Made by a program: the position numbers and the translations under genes. A DNA stretch of 46,858 bases from Cyclobacteriaceae bacterium (GTDB lineage Bacteria > Bacteroidota > Bacteroidia > Cytophagales > Cyclobacteriaceae): the NCBI GenBank assembly GCA_020436165.1, contig JAGQYI010000068.1, positions 1 through 46,858 of the forward strand. Direction: 5' to 3'. Below, piece after piece: positions 27,251 through 36,001 of the stretch. The notes below the pieces were generated by a model. That model was not told the DNA's origin. It saw only the letters and a list, made by a program, of their open reading frames with translations, and did no database searches. Position 1 is the first letter of the stretch, and each line of letters starts with the position of its first letter.

Positions 27251-30004
27251 ATGTTAATACATAGACATATACTTCTATACCTGATACTGCTATTATCATT
27301 CGCAGTACAAGCTCAAACCATTCTACGTGTTGATCAATCTGCTAGCGGAACCGGAGATGGAACAAGTTGGGCTAACGCATTCAATAGTTTACAAGCTGCA
27401 ATAGATGCTGGTAACGCCTCTCAGCCTGCTCAAATTTGGCTTAAATCAGACACCTATTACCCTACTACAACTACAATCAGAACTGCGAAAATAGTTTTAA
27501 AAGCGGGTGTAAGCCTCTACGGTGGTTTTGTCGGAACCGAAACACTACTAGATCAGCGAGACTGGAAAAATAATGAAACAATCATTTCTGGAAACATTGG
27601 AGATGCTAACATAAGTACTGAAAACACGGTTGGTATAATAACAGCTTCAGGTACTACGATCAATGATAGAATTGACGGGATAATTTTAGAGGAATCGTAC
27701 GAAAACCAGGGGATCAATAGGTCTGCACTTTTTATTTCCAGCTCAGCTCTTCAAGTTTGGAATTGCACGTTCAGGAATAATTATGCTAGTGCTAATCCGG
27801 GTGGAGCACTATTGGCAAATAGTAGTTTGGTTAAAATATACAATACTGTCTTTCACGATAATTATACCCAAAGTGGAGGGAACGTACATATATTCAATAC
27901 TACAGGTCAGCGAGCAGAAGTAATTCAATGTTTGTTTTATGATAACACTGGTAATAATGTAGTTGGACTAACTAATGAGGTCAATACAAGTGAAATTGAT
28001 GTTGTCAATAATGTCTTTTACAATAACACACAAGTTAATACTTCTAATAGTGCTAGTGCTGCGGGCATTACTGGGTTAGCTGGTACTATTGCTAACAATA
28101 TTTTTTGGAATAATTCAGGTACTGACCTGAGTTTTACAAGAGGTTTTTTCACGGTTCAAAACAATATAATAGAAGGGACTACTGAGCCTGGAAACTTAAA
28201 TGATGACCCATTATTTATCGATCCAGCTAATGGTAATTTTAGGATTGAGCCTTGTTCCCCAGCAATTAATGCAGGAGATAACGCAGCAACACCTTCCAGT
28301 ATTACAACTGATTTTTTTGGAAACCAAAGACTTTTCGATAACACGGTTGATATTGGATTTTACGAACATCAGGATGTTTCACTGTCTATTAGTGCAATTG
28401 AGTCTACAGATATAGGATGTTTCGGAGAATCTACAGGAGAAATATCACTGAATGTATCTGGTAAAAGTCCGGTTGAGTATAGTTTAGATGGAATAAATTT
28501 TTCATCAGATCCAATTTTAAGAAACTTGGTAGCAGGAACTTACAATGTCATTGTTAAAGACGGGAATGGGTGTACCATTCAAGCTCAACCTATCACCCTA
28601 ATCCAACCACCATTACTTATTGCTAATGCAACAATAACAAACGTCACTTGTTCTGGTAGCACAAATGGTGTTATTGACCTAACTATTTCCGGAGGTGTTC
28701 CTCCATATGAAATTAACACAGGATCGGGTTTTGGCAATTCAAACACAGGAACTATTAGTTTAAATAATTTAGCCCCTCAAAACTATAATATTGTAATTCG
28801 AGATGCTTTTGAGTGTTCTTCATCTTTAGGCACTATTACTATAACTGAACCCGATATATTATCAGCTTCTATTAGTAAAACCGATATTACCTGTAATGGG
28901 GCAAATGATGGAATAATTTCTTTTACAACCAGTGGCGGAACAGGAACTATTGAGGCTAGTATTGATGGCACCAATTTTCAGATCTCGGACTTTACAGGGT
29001 TAGCTCCAAACACGCACACAATCACTTTCAGAGATGCTAACGGATGCACATTAGCCATGATGGAAACAATTGATGAGCCAGCCGCACTAACGGCAACATT
29101 ATCGGTTATAGATTTAACATGTCCTCCCGGTGAAGTTTCAGGACGTATCTCAGTATCAGCTTCCGGTGGCACTGCACCCTACGAATATTCAATTGATGGG
29201 ACCAACTTTCAGACATTACCAATATTTTCACTATCTGAAGGTGGAAGCTACGGGATAACCATTAGAGATGCCAACGGTTGCTCTATTACAGAAAACACGA
29301 CAGTGAGTCAACCGGATGCTTTTGTATTTACTACTGTAGTTACAGACATCTCTTGCAATGGAGAGGATGACGGAAGTATTTCTGTTACTGCTGCTGGTGG
29401 CACTTCGCCATATGAGTTTAGCATGGATGGAACTAATTTTGGTTCAAGCTCCAATTTTACTGCACTAAGTCCGGGTACCTATACTGTTTACTTATTGGAT
29501 GCAAATGATTGCAACTATTCAGAGGAATACACCATTGCGGAACCAGACGAATTAACATTAACGGCTAATTTCAATGGCGAAAGTGTTGATTTAACAGCTG
29601 TAGGGGGCACTACGCCTTATGAATATTCTTCAGATGGAACGAGCTTTCAAACAGAAGCAAACTTTAAGCTGGCAAATGGCAGCTATACGTTTACTGTGAA
29701 GGATGGCAATGGGTGTGTTACCTCCACTTCCGGGCAAATAGTAGTAACAGGCACTGATTTAACACAAGTGCAAAGCCATGTAGAAATATACCCAAACCCT
29801 GCTACTGAAAGTATACGTTTTGCTACTGATGATAAAATTAAAGAGGTTGAAATTCTATCTGTTTCAGGAGAATTAATTTATACCACTAACGGGATTATGA
29901 ATAATAAAACCATAGAGGTTACCAGCTTAAAAAATGGCACTTACTTACTGCGGCTTATAAAGGAAGATGGCACAGTAGAACACAAGCGGTTTATAAAAAG
30001 ATAA
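27251..30004 (+). CDS. module 2 T9SS surface protein: beta-helix head, six SprB-type repeats, type A sorting domain
   Basis: 917 residues. The signal peptide ends FAVQAQ. Residues 24-375 form a right-handed beta-helix head of the choice-of-anchor Q type (SGTGDGTSWANAFNSLQAAI; later SPAINAGDNA and DFFGNQRL, typical of the C-terminal cap). Six SprB-type repeats of about 75 residues follow (380-835), five with the full TCNGxxDGxIxVxxxGGTxPYEYSxDG pattern and a last one lacking the Cys part. The type A T9SS sorting domain is at about 840-917 (VEIYPNPATESIRF ... KNGTYLLRLI ... HKRFIKR). The final SprB repeat and sorting domain closely match those of the module 1 adhesin, for example FNGESVD, PYEYSSDGT and SVSGELI. 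SprB itself is a motility adhesin; this much shorter protein is probably a surface binder or enzyme-like beta-helix. Confidence 0.91.
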   Translation: MLIHRHILLYLILLLSFAVQAQTILRVDQSASGTGDGTSWANAFNSLQAAIDAGNASQPAQIWLKSDTYYPTTTTIRTAKIVLKAGVSLYGGFVGTETLLDQRDWKNNETIISGNIGDANISTENTVGIITASGTTINDRIDGIILEESYENQGINRSALFISSSALQVWNCTFRNNYASANPGGALLANSSLVKIYNTVFHDNYTQSGGNVHIFNTTGQRAEVIQCLFYDNTGNNVVGLTNEVNTSEIDVVNNVFYNNTQVNTSNSASAAGITGLAGTIANNIFWNNSGTDLSFTRGFFTVQNNIIEGTTEPGNLNDDPLFIDPANGNFRIEPCSPAINAGDNAATPSSITTDFFGNQRLFDNTVDIGFYEHQDVSLSISAIESTDIGCFGESTGEISLNVSGKSPVEYSLDGINFSSDPILRNLVAGTYNVIVKDGNGCTIQAQPITLIQPPLLIANATITNVTCSGSTNGVIDLTISGGVPPYEINTGSGFGNSNTGTISLNNLAPQNYNIVIRDAFECSSSLGTITITEPDILSASISKTDITCNGANDGIISFTTSGGTGTIEASIDGTNFQISDFTGLAPNTHTITFRDANGCTLAMMETIDEPAALTATLSVIDLTCPPGEVSGRISVSASGGTAPYEYSIDGTNFQTLPIFSLSEGGSYGITIRDANGCSITENTTVSQPDAFVFTTVVTDISCNGEDDGSISVTAAGGTSPYEFSMDGTNFGSSSNFTALSPGTYTVYLLDANDCNYSEEYTIAEPDELTLTANFNGESVDLTAVGGTTPYEYSSDGTSFQTEANFKLANGSYTFTVKDGNGCVTSTSGQIVVTGTDLTQVQSHVEIYPNPATESIRFATDDKIKEVEILSVSGELIYTTNGIMNNKTIEVTSLKNGTYLLRLIKEDGTVEHKRFIKR

Positions 30005-30009
30005 CCTTT

Positions 30010-30047
30010 AGTTGGCCCCATTCTTCATTAAATGGGGCCAACTTTTT
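30010..30047 (+). terminator. intrinsic terminator closing module 2
   Basis: AGTTGGCCCCATT (30010-30022) and AATGGGGCCAACT (30031-30043) form a perfect 13-bp stem with an 8-base loop, followed by a run of five T (30043-30047). It starts six bases after the adhesin stop. It is the strongest terminator in the window. Confidence 0.93.
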
Positions 30048-30126
30048 GGTAGATTTTGTCTCATGCAACTCCATTAGATTTAATGTGTCTTTAAAAAAAT
30101 CAGACATTAACCACTAACCCAAAAAG

Positions 30127-31380
30127 TTGGAAAAAATTTCTTCACCCACTGTCATTCTACTGCTAGTATTGGTCATTTTATCCTGTCAGTCAAATCAAAC
30201 CTCAGAGCACCATGAACCATCAAAAAGTGCTTCAAAATTAGATATACGGTATAGTGAAAATCTTGAGACGTTAGCTTTGATTTTCAATCTATCAGAAGCC
30301 GGAGAGCTTCAATTTGAAAAAAACCCTGTGCCGCGTTCCATGCTGGCAAGAGAACTCACGGATAAGTTTGCAAAGTACAAAAACCATAAAGCCGTTGAAA
30401 TGGTTAATTTTTTGGTTAATAAGGACTTTGTTGATTCATACGACATTGCTTTATCGCTGTATTGTACACCTCTTCCAGAGTACAAACAATATGCGGATTT
30501 TCCTCCCATTTATTATGAAAATGACAGTTTGAATCCTGATCAAGTGAAACAAGTGTTTAAGAATTTTAACTCATTAGTTGGCCAATTCTATAAGGATGCC
30601 GAACTGGCAAATTTCTTTAATGGTGAAGGCAAAACTCTTTATAAAAAACTATTTGATGAGGTTAATGATGTAAGGCCGGATGAAAGGCACATTACTTTGA
30701 TGGAGGAATACTATGGCATTGAAAGAAAAAGCTACACAATTATAGTGTCTGCTTTCTCATTCAATGGGATAGGCAGGTCGAAAACAATACGAACTAATGA
30801 TGGTATTAACGTGTATCAGTTTGTTTCATCCAATCCCGAGGATGAATCGGATTCTATTGACTTAACTAACCTTAATTCTTTTACCATTGGTTACACGAAT
30901 AAGGGCTATTTCCGTGAAATAGCAACGCATGAATTAGGTCATTCGTTTTTCCACGAATCATTACGTGAAAACCAAACTTTAAAGAGAAAGCTAAGTGAAA
31001 TTGGGTATCTTTTTACTGACTCATTAAAAAGTAATATGTTAAAACAAGGTTACATAGATTGGGCTATGTGCTTTGAAGAGCATTTAGTACGATTGGGTGA
31101 AATTAGAATTGCAGAATTATTGGGTAAGAAAGACTTTGCAGAAAGTTATTTGTCTGAATGCACAGATAAAAGAGGCTTTATTTACACGCTGCCAATGAAA
31201 GAAATCCTATCTGTTTACGAATCGGATCGAAAGGAGTATTCCTCCATTGAGGATTTTATTCCGGTTTTAATAGATGAGCTTAAAAGAAGAATTTCTGATA
31301 AAGGTTCAACAATATCTAAAATAAAAAAGCCCGACTTAACGGGCTTCTTTTATTCACTTAATATACTTTCCAACTTGTAA
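30127..31380 (+). CDS. DUF4932 lipoprotein, putative zinc metallopeptidase
   Basis: 417 residues, started at the TTG at 30127, because it gives a signal peptide with a good lipobox (VILSC) and there is no better ATG. HELGH at 268-272 is an HExxH zinc site within REIATHELGHSFFHE; a downstream Glu in the FEEHLVRLGE stretch is a plausible third ligand. The overall pattern fits DUF4932, a family of predicted metallopeptidases of unknown substrate; location would be the periplasm or outer membrane. The last 20 codons run through an intrinsic terminator and overlap the convergent response-regulator gene by 31 bases, so the C-terminus is unusual. It follows the module 2 terminator and is probably a separate transcription unit. 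Confidence 0.82.
   Translation: MEKISSPTVILLLVLVILSCQSNQTSEHHEPSKSASKLDIRYSENLETLALIFNLSEAGELQFEKNPVPRSMLARELTDKFAKYKNHKAVEMVNFLVNKDFVDSYDIALSLYCTPLPEYKQYADFPPIYYENDSLNPDQVKQVFKNFNSLVGQFYKDAELANFFNGEGKTLYKKLFDEVNDVRPDERHITLMEEYYGIERKSYTIIVSAFSFNGIGRSKTIRTNDGINVYQFVSSNPEDESDSIDLTNLNSFTIGYTNKGYFREIATHELGHSFFHESLRENQTLKRKLSEIGYLFTDSLKSNMLKQGYIDWAMCFEEHLVRLGEIRIAELLGKKDFAESYLSECTDKRGFIYTLPMKEILSVYESDRKEYSSIEDFIPVLIDELKRRISDKGSTISKIKKPDLTGFFYSLNILSNL
31323..31352 (-). terminator. intrinsic terminator of the single-domain regulator, inside the DUF4932 coding end
   Basis: AAGCCCG (31327-31333) and CGGGCTT (31340-31346) form a 7-bp stem with a 6-base loop. Read on the minus strand, the stem lies four bases after the regulator stop and is followed by TTTTTT (31328 down to 31323). 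On the plus strand it has only CTTTTA after it and lies within the last codons of the DUF4932 gene, so it chiefly serves the minus strand. Confidence 0.8.
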
Positions 31381-31727
31381 TCGTACAGTGGTTTTTCCAC
31401 AAAATCTTTTACCTCCGGATGCTCTTCTTTTTTATTTGCATCAAGCAGGTCAAGTGCAGATGTAAGCATATAAACATCAATGCCATGCATTTTTAATTGT
31501 TTATACTCAGTTAAAAAATCCCATCCGCTTTTAACAGGCAGGTTGATATCCAAAAAAATCTTGTTTGGATTTCTAACTTCAGGATTATTAAGATAATCTA
31601 AAGCTGAATCAACCGAAGACTTAACAACTACCTCAATTTCAGGATACAATTTCCTGAACAACATCTGATTGATCTCGTTGTTAATTACATCATCGTCCAC
31701 AAACATTACTTTCATAGCACTGTTCAT
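31350..31727 (-). CDS. single-domain response regulator (receiver only)
   Basis: 125 residues made only of a receiver domain: acidic cluster VDDD at 10-13, phospho-acceptor D60 in IFLDINLP, a Thr/Ser region at MLTSALD and the conserved Lys in VEKPLYDYK. There is no output domain, so it acts by protein contact, in a phosphorelay or on another kinase. The ATG at 31727 is used here; the ATG at 31715 (MKVMFVDDD) is equally possible. It lies 124 bases downstream of the membrane kinase on the same strand, its most likely phosphodonor. Its 3' end overlaps the convergent DUF4932 gene. Confidence 0.92.
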   Translation of the reverse strand: MNSAMKVMFVDDDVINNEINQMLFRKLYPEIEVVVKSSVDSALDYLNNPEVRNPNKIFLDINLPVKSGWDFLTEYKQLKMHGIDVYMLTSALDLLDANKKEEHPEVKDFVEKPLYDYKLESILSE

Positions 31728-31851
31728 ATTATTTCTAACAAAAATAGAATCATCTACTTGCTAAGAAACAAAGTTAAGGTCACGAACCCAATAGGTAAAA
31801 AAACTTAGTACCTGAATTTTTAACCTAGTAAGTAGTTTCTATTTATTGCTT

Positions 31852-33153
31852 TTACTTATAAGTATGAGGCAAAGTTAATGTAAAAGTGGAGCCTTTGCCT
31901 TTTTCGGTCACAAAACTAATTTTCCCTTTTAATAACTCGGTCAAGTTTTTTACGATGGATAACCCCAAGCCGCTTGAACTTTCGCCTGCAGTAGGTTTTG
32001 CACTCAGTTTTTGGAACATTTTAAACATTTGGGGTAAATCTTCCTTACTAAAGCCCGGCCCAAAATCCTTAACTGCAATTTCTACGGCTTCCTTACTGTC
32101 ACTAAAACTGATCTCAACTTTTGATCCGGGTTCTGAGAACTTGACAGCATTAGAAATGAGATTATCTAAAATTCTTCGAACCTGTGGTGTGCTCGATTCT
32201 GCAGTCACTTGTTTTCTTTTTCTTTGAAGAACTATGTCAATCCCTTTTTTTTCTGCCATGGGAATAAAACTATTTACCAACTCGTCCAATAAATGGTTTA
32301 TTGCAATAGGTTCTATGTTGAGCTGTGCTTGAAAACTTGTAGCTTCAATAAGGTCATCAATTAGTTGTTTGCTCTCATTAGCCGTATTTTGAAGCATTTG
32401 TAATATTTCTAACTGCTCTTTTGTAAGATTAGATTTATCAAAAATATTTATCAGACCCTCTATTCTTCTGGAAGGTGACTTCATATCATGGGCTATGATA
32501 CTCATTAGGTCGTCACGTTCCTTTAGTAACCGCTTATGCTCAGAAATTACCTTCAGCTGGTTTTCAATTCGTTTATTGTTAATTCTTGAGTAATTAAAAT
32601 TAACTACCCAAAGAAGCATGAAAAAGCTGAAAAGTGTGGTAATTCTTTCTGTAAACGATATTTCATCTCTGGCCAGTTCCAAGCCCCCGTACATTTGGAG
32701 GTAGTAGAGAGTTGCCAGGAACAAAACAACGATTACAGACCAACCTATTACATGGCTTTTCTTACCGTAGTTAATATTAACGGCAATAATGAGAGCCAGC
32801 CAAAAAGTCTCATCAGCAAATATTCCACCGGAAAAAATTATAAAAAGGAAAACAGCCATGTAGGCACCAAACGCAACCAGGTTTACGTAAGACTCAAAAT
32901 GCTTAAACCATCTAATAGTAAAAAACGCGAGAATAACATAAGTACCAGCGGCTGTATTGAGATAAAATTCTACCGGGTCGTATTCAATGTACTTAAAAAA
33001 AATACCTATCAGTACGAGTAAGCTACCGACTATTAGCTGGCTTCCTACAAATCCCCTAACTTTTGTTTTAAGGTCAAAAGTTAGTTGAAACCTGTATGGG
33101 ATTAGGTTATCGATAAAATTAGTAAGCGCTTCCATAGTTTGAGGAGCTATCAT
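31852..33153 (-). CDS. membrane sensor histidine kinase
   Basis: 433 residues. The N-terminal half holds about six membrane segments (roughly 35-55, 65-82, 90-108, 114-128, 135-155 and 170-188) with very short loops, so the sensor is the membrane domain itself. A coiled-coil linker leads to a HisKA domain with His222 in IIAHDMKSPSRR, then HATPase boxes: LDNLISNAVKFSEPG, VKDFGPGFSKEDL and SSSGLGLSIVKN. No receiver is fused. It starts 33 bases after ettA on the same strand and is followed by the receiver-only protein, so ettA, kinase and regulator may be one transcript. The ATG at 33153 is preferred over the ATG six codons later because of a better upstream AGG. Confidence 0.92.
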   Translation of the reverse strand: MIAPQTMEALTNFIDNLIPYRFQLTFDLKTKVRGFVGSQLIVGSLLVLIGIFFKYIEYDPVEFYLNTAAGTYVILAFFTIRWFKHFESYVNLVAFGAYMAVFLFIIFSGGIFADETFWLALIIAVNINYGKKSHVIGWSVIVVLFLATLYYLQMYGGLELARDEISFTERITTLFSFFMLLWVVNFNYSRINNKRIENQLKVISEHKRLLKERDDLMSIIAHDMKSPSRRIEGLINIFDKSNLTKEQLEILQMLQNTANESKQLIDDLIEATSFQAQLNIEPIAINHLLDELVNSFIPMAEKKGIDIVLQRKRKQVTAESSTPQVRRILDNLISNAVKFSEPGSKVEISFSDSKEAVEIAVKDFGPGFSKEDLPQMFKMFQKLSAKPTAGESSSGLGLSIVKNLTELLKGKISFVTEKGKGSTFTLTLPHTYK

Positions 33154-33186
33154 AAACCTACGATAGAACCCTTACAAAACCTTGTG

Positions 33187-34869
33187 TCAGGCCTTAAGTT
33201 TTTTATACCTTAATCGTTTGGGTCCAATATTACCTAAACGTTTAATCTTGTTCTCTTCATATTCAGAATAGGTGCCTTCAAACCAAAAAACCTGTGAATC
33301 GCCCTCAAATGCGAGAATGTGTGTGCAAATTCTATCCAAAAACCATCTATCGTGAGAAATAATTACAGCACAGCCTCCAAAGTTGTCTAGCCCGTCTTCA
33401 AGAGCCCGAAGTGTGTTAACGTCCAGGTCATTGGTTGGTTCGTCCAAAAGGAGCAAATTGGCCCCTTGCTTAAGGGCTAAAGCAAGGTGTACCCGGTTTC
33501 TCTCTCCGCCTGAAAGCTCACCCACCTTTTTCTGCTGGTCGTTTCCGCTAAAATTGAATTTGCTCACATAGGCGCGCGAGTTCATTTGTTTGCCTCCAAG
33601 TTCAATCAGTTCATTACCCTCTGAAATAACTTCCCAAACTGTTTTATTCGGATCAAGGTTATCGTGCTCCTGGTCTACATAGGCTATATCTACAGTTGAG
33701 CCGACCTCAAAGGTTCCTGAATCCGGTGTTTCTTTTTGTGTTATAAGTTTGAAAAGCGTGGTTTTTCCGGCTCCATTGGGGCCCACAATACCTACAATTC
33801 CACCTTGAGGCAAAGAAAAATTAAGATTTTCATACAAAAGCTTATCCCCAAACCCTTTAGAAACTCCATTCGCAATAATAACTTTATCTCCTAATCTTGG
33901 CCCTGCAGGAATATATAGCTCTAATCTGGCTTCTTTTTCTTTTACCTCCTGGCTCAAAAGCTTGTCGTAAGAACTGAGCCTCGCCTTCGATTTGGCATGC
34001 CTGCCCTTTGGTGACATACGCACCCATTCCAATTCCCGTTCTAATGTTTTTTGTCGTTTGCTTTCGGTTTTCTCTTCCTGGGCCAGGCGTTTTTGTTTTT
34101 GTTCAAGCCAGGAAGAGTAGTTTCCTTTCCATGGAATGCCCTCACCTCTGTCAAGCTCCAGAATCCATCCGGCTACATTGTCCAGAAAATAACGATCGTG
34201 TGTTACGGCAATTACAGTGCCCTTATACTGTTGCAGGTGTTGTTCCAGCCAATGAACTGATTCTGCATCCAAATGGTTGGTAGGTTCGTCCAGCAGCAAA
34301 ACATCGGGTTCGGTTAGCAGCAAGCGGCAAAGAGCCACTCTTCGCTTTTCACCTCCTGAAAGATTTTCCACTTTGGCATCTCCCGGAGGTGTACGAAGTG
34401 CATCCATGGCACGTTCTAGTTTTGCATCCAGGTCCCAGGCACCAACATGGTCAAGTTTTTCCTGCACTTCTCCCTGGCGCTGTATCAATTTGTCCATTGC
34501 ATCCGGATCTTCCAAAACCGCAGGATCGGCAAATTTCTCATTGATCTCGTCAAACTCTTTGAGCAGACTTGTTATTTCACTTACTCCTTCTTCAATAACC
34601 TCCTTTACTGTTTTCGATTTGTCCAAAACAGGTTCTTGTTCTAGCATTCCCACAGTAAATCCTGGTGAAAAAATAACCTCACCCTGATAATTCTTATCTA
34701 CTCCTGCAATTATGCGCATTAGTGAAGATTTACCTGAACCATTGAGTCCTAATACTCCAATTTTTGCTCCGTAAAAAAATGAGAGATAGATGTTATTCAG
34801 TACTTTCTTTTGAGGCGGGTAAATTTTGCTTACCCCTGCCATTGAAAAAATTATTTTTTCGTCACTCAT
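33187..34869 (-). CDS. ettA: energy-dependent translational throttle protein EttA (ABC-F ATPase)
   Basis: 560 residues, the normal EttA length, starting [19 protein letters not shown]. Two ABC domains are present. The first has [17 protein letters not shown] and [11 protein letters not shown]; the second has [17 protein letters not shown] and [11 protein letters not shown]. The linker between them carries the arm and [15 protein letters not shown], as in EttA. It is a soluble ABC-F protein that binds the ribosomal E site and slows entry into elongation when ATP is low; it is not a transporter. A -7-like TATTTTTG lies on the minus strand at 34895-34888, about 19 bases before the start. It is likely cotranscribed with the kinase downstream. 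Confidence 0.96.
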   Translation of the reverse strand: MSDEKIIFSMAGVSKIYPPQKKVLNNIYLSFFYGAKIGVLGLNGSGKSSLMRIIAGVDKNYQGEVIFSPGFTVGMLEQEPVLDKSKTVKEVIEEGVSEITSLLKEFDEINEKFADPAVLEDPDAMDKLIQRQGEVQEKLDHVGAWDLDAKLERAMDALRTPPGDAKVENLSGGEKRRVALCRLLLTEPDVLLLDEPTNHLDAESVHWLEQHLQQYKGTVIAVTHDRYFLDNVAGWILELDRGEGIPWKGNYSSWLEQKQKRLAQEEKTESKRQKTLERELEWVRMSPKGRHAKSKARLSSYDKLLSQEVKEKEARLELYIPAGPRLGDKVIIANGVSKGFGDKLLYENLNFSLPQGGIVGIVGPNGAGKTTLFKLITQKETPDSGTFEVGSTVDIAYVDQEHDNLDPNKTVWEVISEGNELIELGGKQMNSRAYVSKFNFSGNDQQKKVGELSGGERNRVHLALALKQGANLLLLDEPTNDLDVNTLRALEDGLDNFGGCAVIISHDRWFLDRICTHILAFEGDSQVFWFEGTYSEYEENKIKRLGNIGPKRLRYKKLKA

Positions 34870-34887
34870 AGCTGGTTATTTAGGCTT

Positions 34888-34895
34888 CAAAAATA
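34888..34895 (-). promoter_or_regulatory. possible -7 element of the ettA promoter
   Basis: On the minus strand this reads TATTTTTG, an exact match to the Bacteroidota -7 consensus TAnnTTTG, 19 bases before the ettA ATG. No convincing -33 TTTG is found at the right distance. Confidence 0.4.
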
Positions 34896-34967
34896 CATAT
34901 TCGGTTACTTTATAAAAGCGTTTGCAATTAATATCAACAACACAAAATGCCTGTTTTTCGCACGCAG

Positions 34968-35003
34968 AAGTGTGTTTTGTAAACACTTGTTATTAAAGTG
35001 TTT
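34968..35003 (+). promoter_or_regulatory. three-arm inverted repeat between ettA and the DUF2795 gene
   Basis: AAGTGT (34968-34973), AAACACTT (34981-34988) and AAGTGTTT (34996-35003) alternate in orientation. The middle arm can pair perfectly (8 bp) with the third across a 7-base loop, or over 6 bp with the first. The block ends 6 bases before the -33 TTTG at 35010, so an operator is the simplest reading; a pair of competing hairpins would only matter if transcription starts upstream. The function is inferred. Confidence 0.4.
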
Positions 35004-35009
35004 ATATTG

Positions 35010-35039
35010 TTTGATTTGAAAAATAAAAATATATTTTTG
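35010..35039 (+). promoter_or_regulatory. Bacteroidota sigma-70-type promoter for the DUF2795 gene
   Basis: TTTG at 35010-35013, an 18-base spacer and TATTTTTG at 35032-35039 match the -33 TTTG / -7 TAnnTTTG consensus of this phylum in both elements and spacing. The start codon follows 23 bases later. Confidence 0.7.
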
Positions 35040-35061
35040 CAGTCAAATTTAACGATCAGCT

Positions 35062-35283
35062 ATGTATTGGACATTAGAATTAGCCTCCTACCTTGAAGAT
35101 GCGCCTTGGCCGGCATCTAAAGACGAGTTGATTGACTTTTCTATAAGGTCAGGGGCACCATTAGAGGTAGTTGAAAATCTTCAGGAATTAGAGGATGATG
35201 GGCAACCATACGAGAATATTGAAGAGATTTGGCCAGATTACCCAACAAAAGAAGACTTCTTCTTTAATGAAGACGAGTATTAA
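35062..35283 (+). CDS. DUF2795 small acidic protein
   Basis: 73 residues, no signal peptide, strongly acidic C-terminus. The words YWTLELASYLEDAPWPASKDELIDF and VVENLQELEDD (given here only as landmarks at residues 2-26 and 38-48) match the DUF2795 family of small soluble proteins, common and highly conserved in Bacteroidota, where function is unknown. It is a single gene with its own well-formed promoter and converges on ispD with a 7-base gap. Strong conservation and a strong promoter suggest a housekeeping role, but none is established. Confidence 0.9.
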   Translation: MYWTLELASYLEDAPWPASKDELIDFSIRSGAPLEVVENLQELEDDGQPYENIEEIWPDYPTKEDFFFNEDEY

Positions 35284-35290
35284 ATAATAA

Positions 35291-35965
35291 CTACGTATTG
35301 TTATTGAGCAGCGCCTGAGCGATCACCAAATCCTCAGGCGTTGTTATTTTAAGATTTTTGTAGTCACCTTCAACAAGGTTTATTTCTCCTCCCTGAGATT
35401 CAAAAACGGAAGCATCGTCTGTAAACTTTGCACCATCAATAATTTGCTGGTAATATTCTTTAATCAAAGTCGATTGGAATGTCTGTGGTGTTTGTACCAA
35501 ATAATAATCGCTTCGGTTTTTAGATACGGTTGTTTGGTTCTCTTTTTTTCGAATACTTTCTTTTAATGGAACCGCTACAACAGCAGACCCCGATTGTTCT
35601 GCTTCTTTAAAACTATTGAGAATAATGGTTGTTGATACTAGTGGCCTTACCCCATCGTGAATAGCTACCAGGCTTTCAGTACCGACCATGCTTAGTCCAT
35701 TCTTAACAGAATCGAAACGGGTAGCACCACCCTCAACTACCGAATGCTTAATCGTGAAGTTATGCTCCTTGCACAAGGCATTCCAGGTATCGATTTGGTC
35801 TTTGGGCAGAACTACAATCAGTTCAATTTCTTTTTCAGCCTTTTGAAACTGTGAAATGGTATGCATTAATATGGGAAGGTTTTCCAATAGCAGGAATTGC
35901 TTTGGAGTGGTGCTTCCCATTCTGTTACCGGAGCCACCGGCCACAATTAGTGCATATTTTTTCAT
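35291..35965 (-). CDS. ispD: 2-C-methyl-D-erythritol 4-phosphate cytidylyltransferase
   Basis: 224 residues, normal for IspD. It transfers CMP from CTP to methylerythritol phosphate, the third step of the MEP pathway of isoprenoid synthesis, in the cytosol. Visible are the CTP loop GGSGNRMGSTTPKQF at about 10-24, VVLPKDQ, GGATRFDSVKNGL and the active-site region VAIHDGVRPLVS, then VQTPQTFQ and FTDDASVFE. It starts 36 bases after queA on the same strand, so the two are probably cotranscribed; a queA-ispD neighbourhood is common in this phylum. Confidence 0.96.
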   Translation of the reverse strand: MKKYALIVAGGSGNRMGSTTPKQFLLLENLPILMHTISQFQKAEKEIELIVVLPKDQIDTWNALCKEHNFTIKHSVVEGGATRFDSVKNGLSMVGTESLVAIHDGVRPLVSTTIILNSFKEAEQSGSAVVAVPLKESIRKKENQTTVSKNRSDYYLVQTPQTFQSTLIKEYYQQIIDGAKFTDDASVFESQGGEINLVEGDYKNLKITTPEDLVIAQALLNNNT

Positions 35966-36001
35966 GTTAACTATGGCTTAGGGCAATGCAAAGAGAGCTG
36001 C

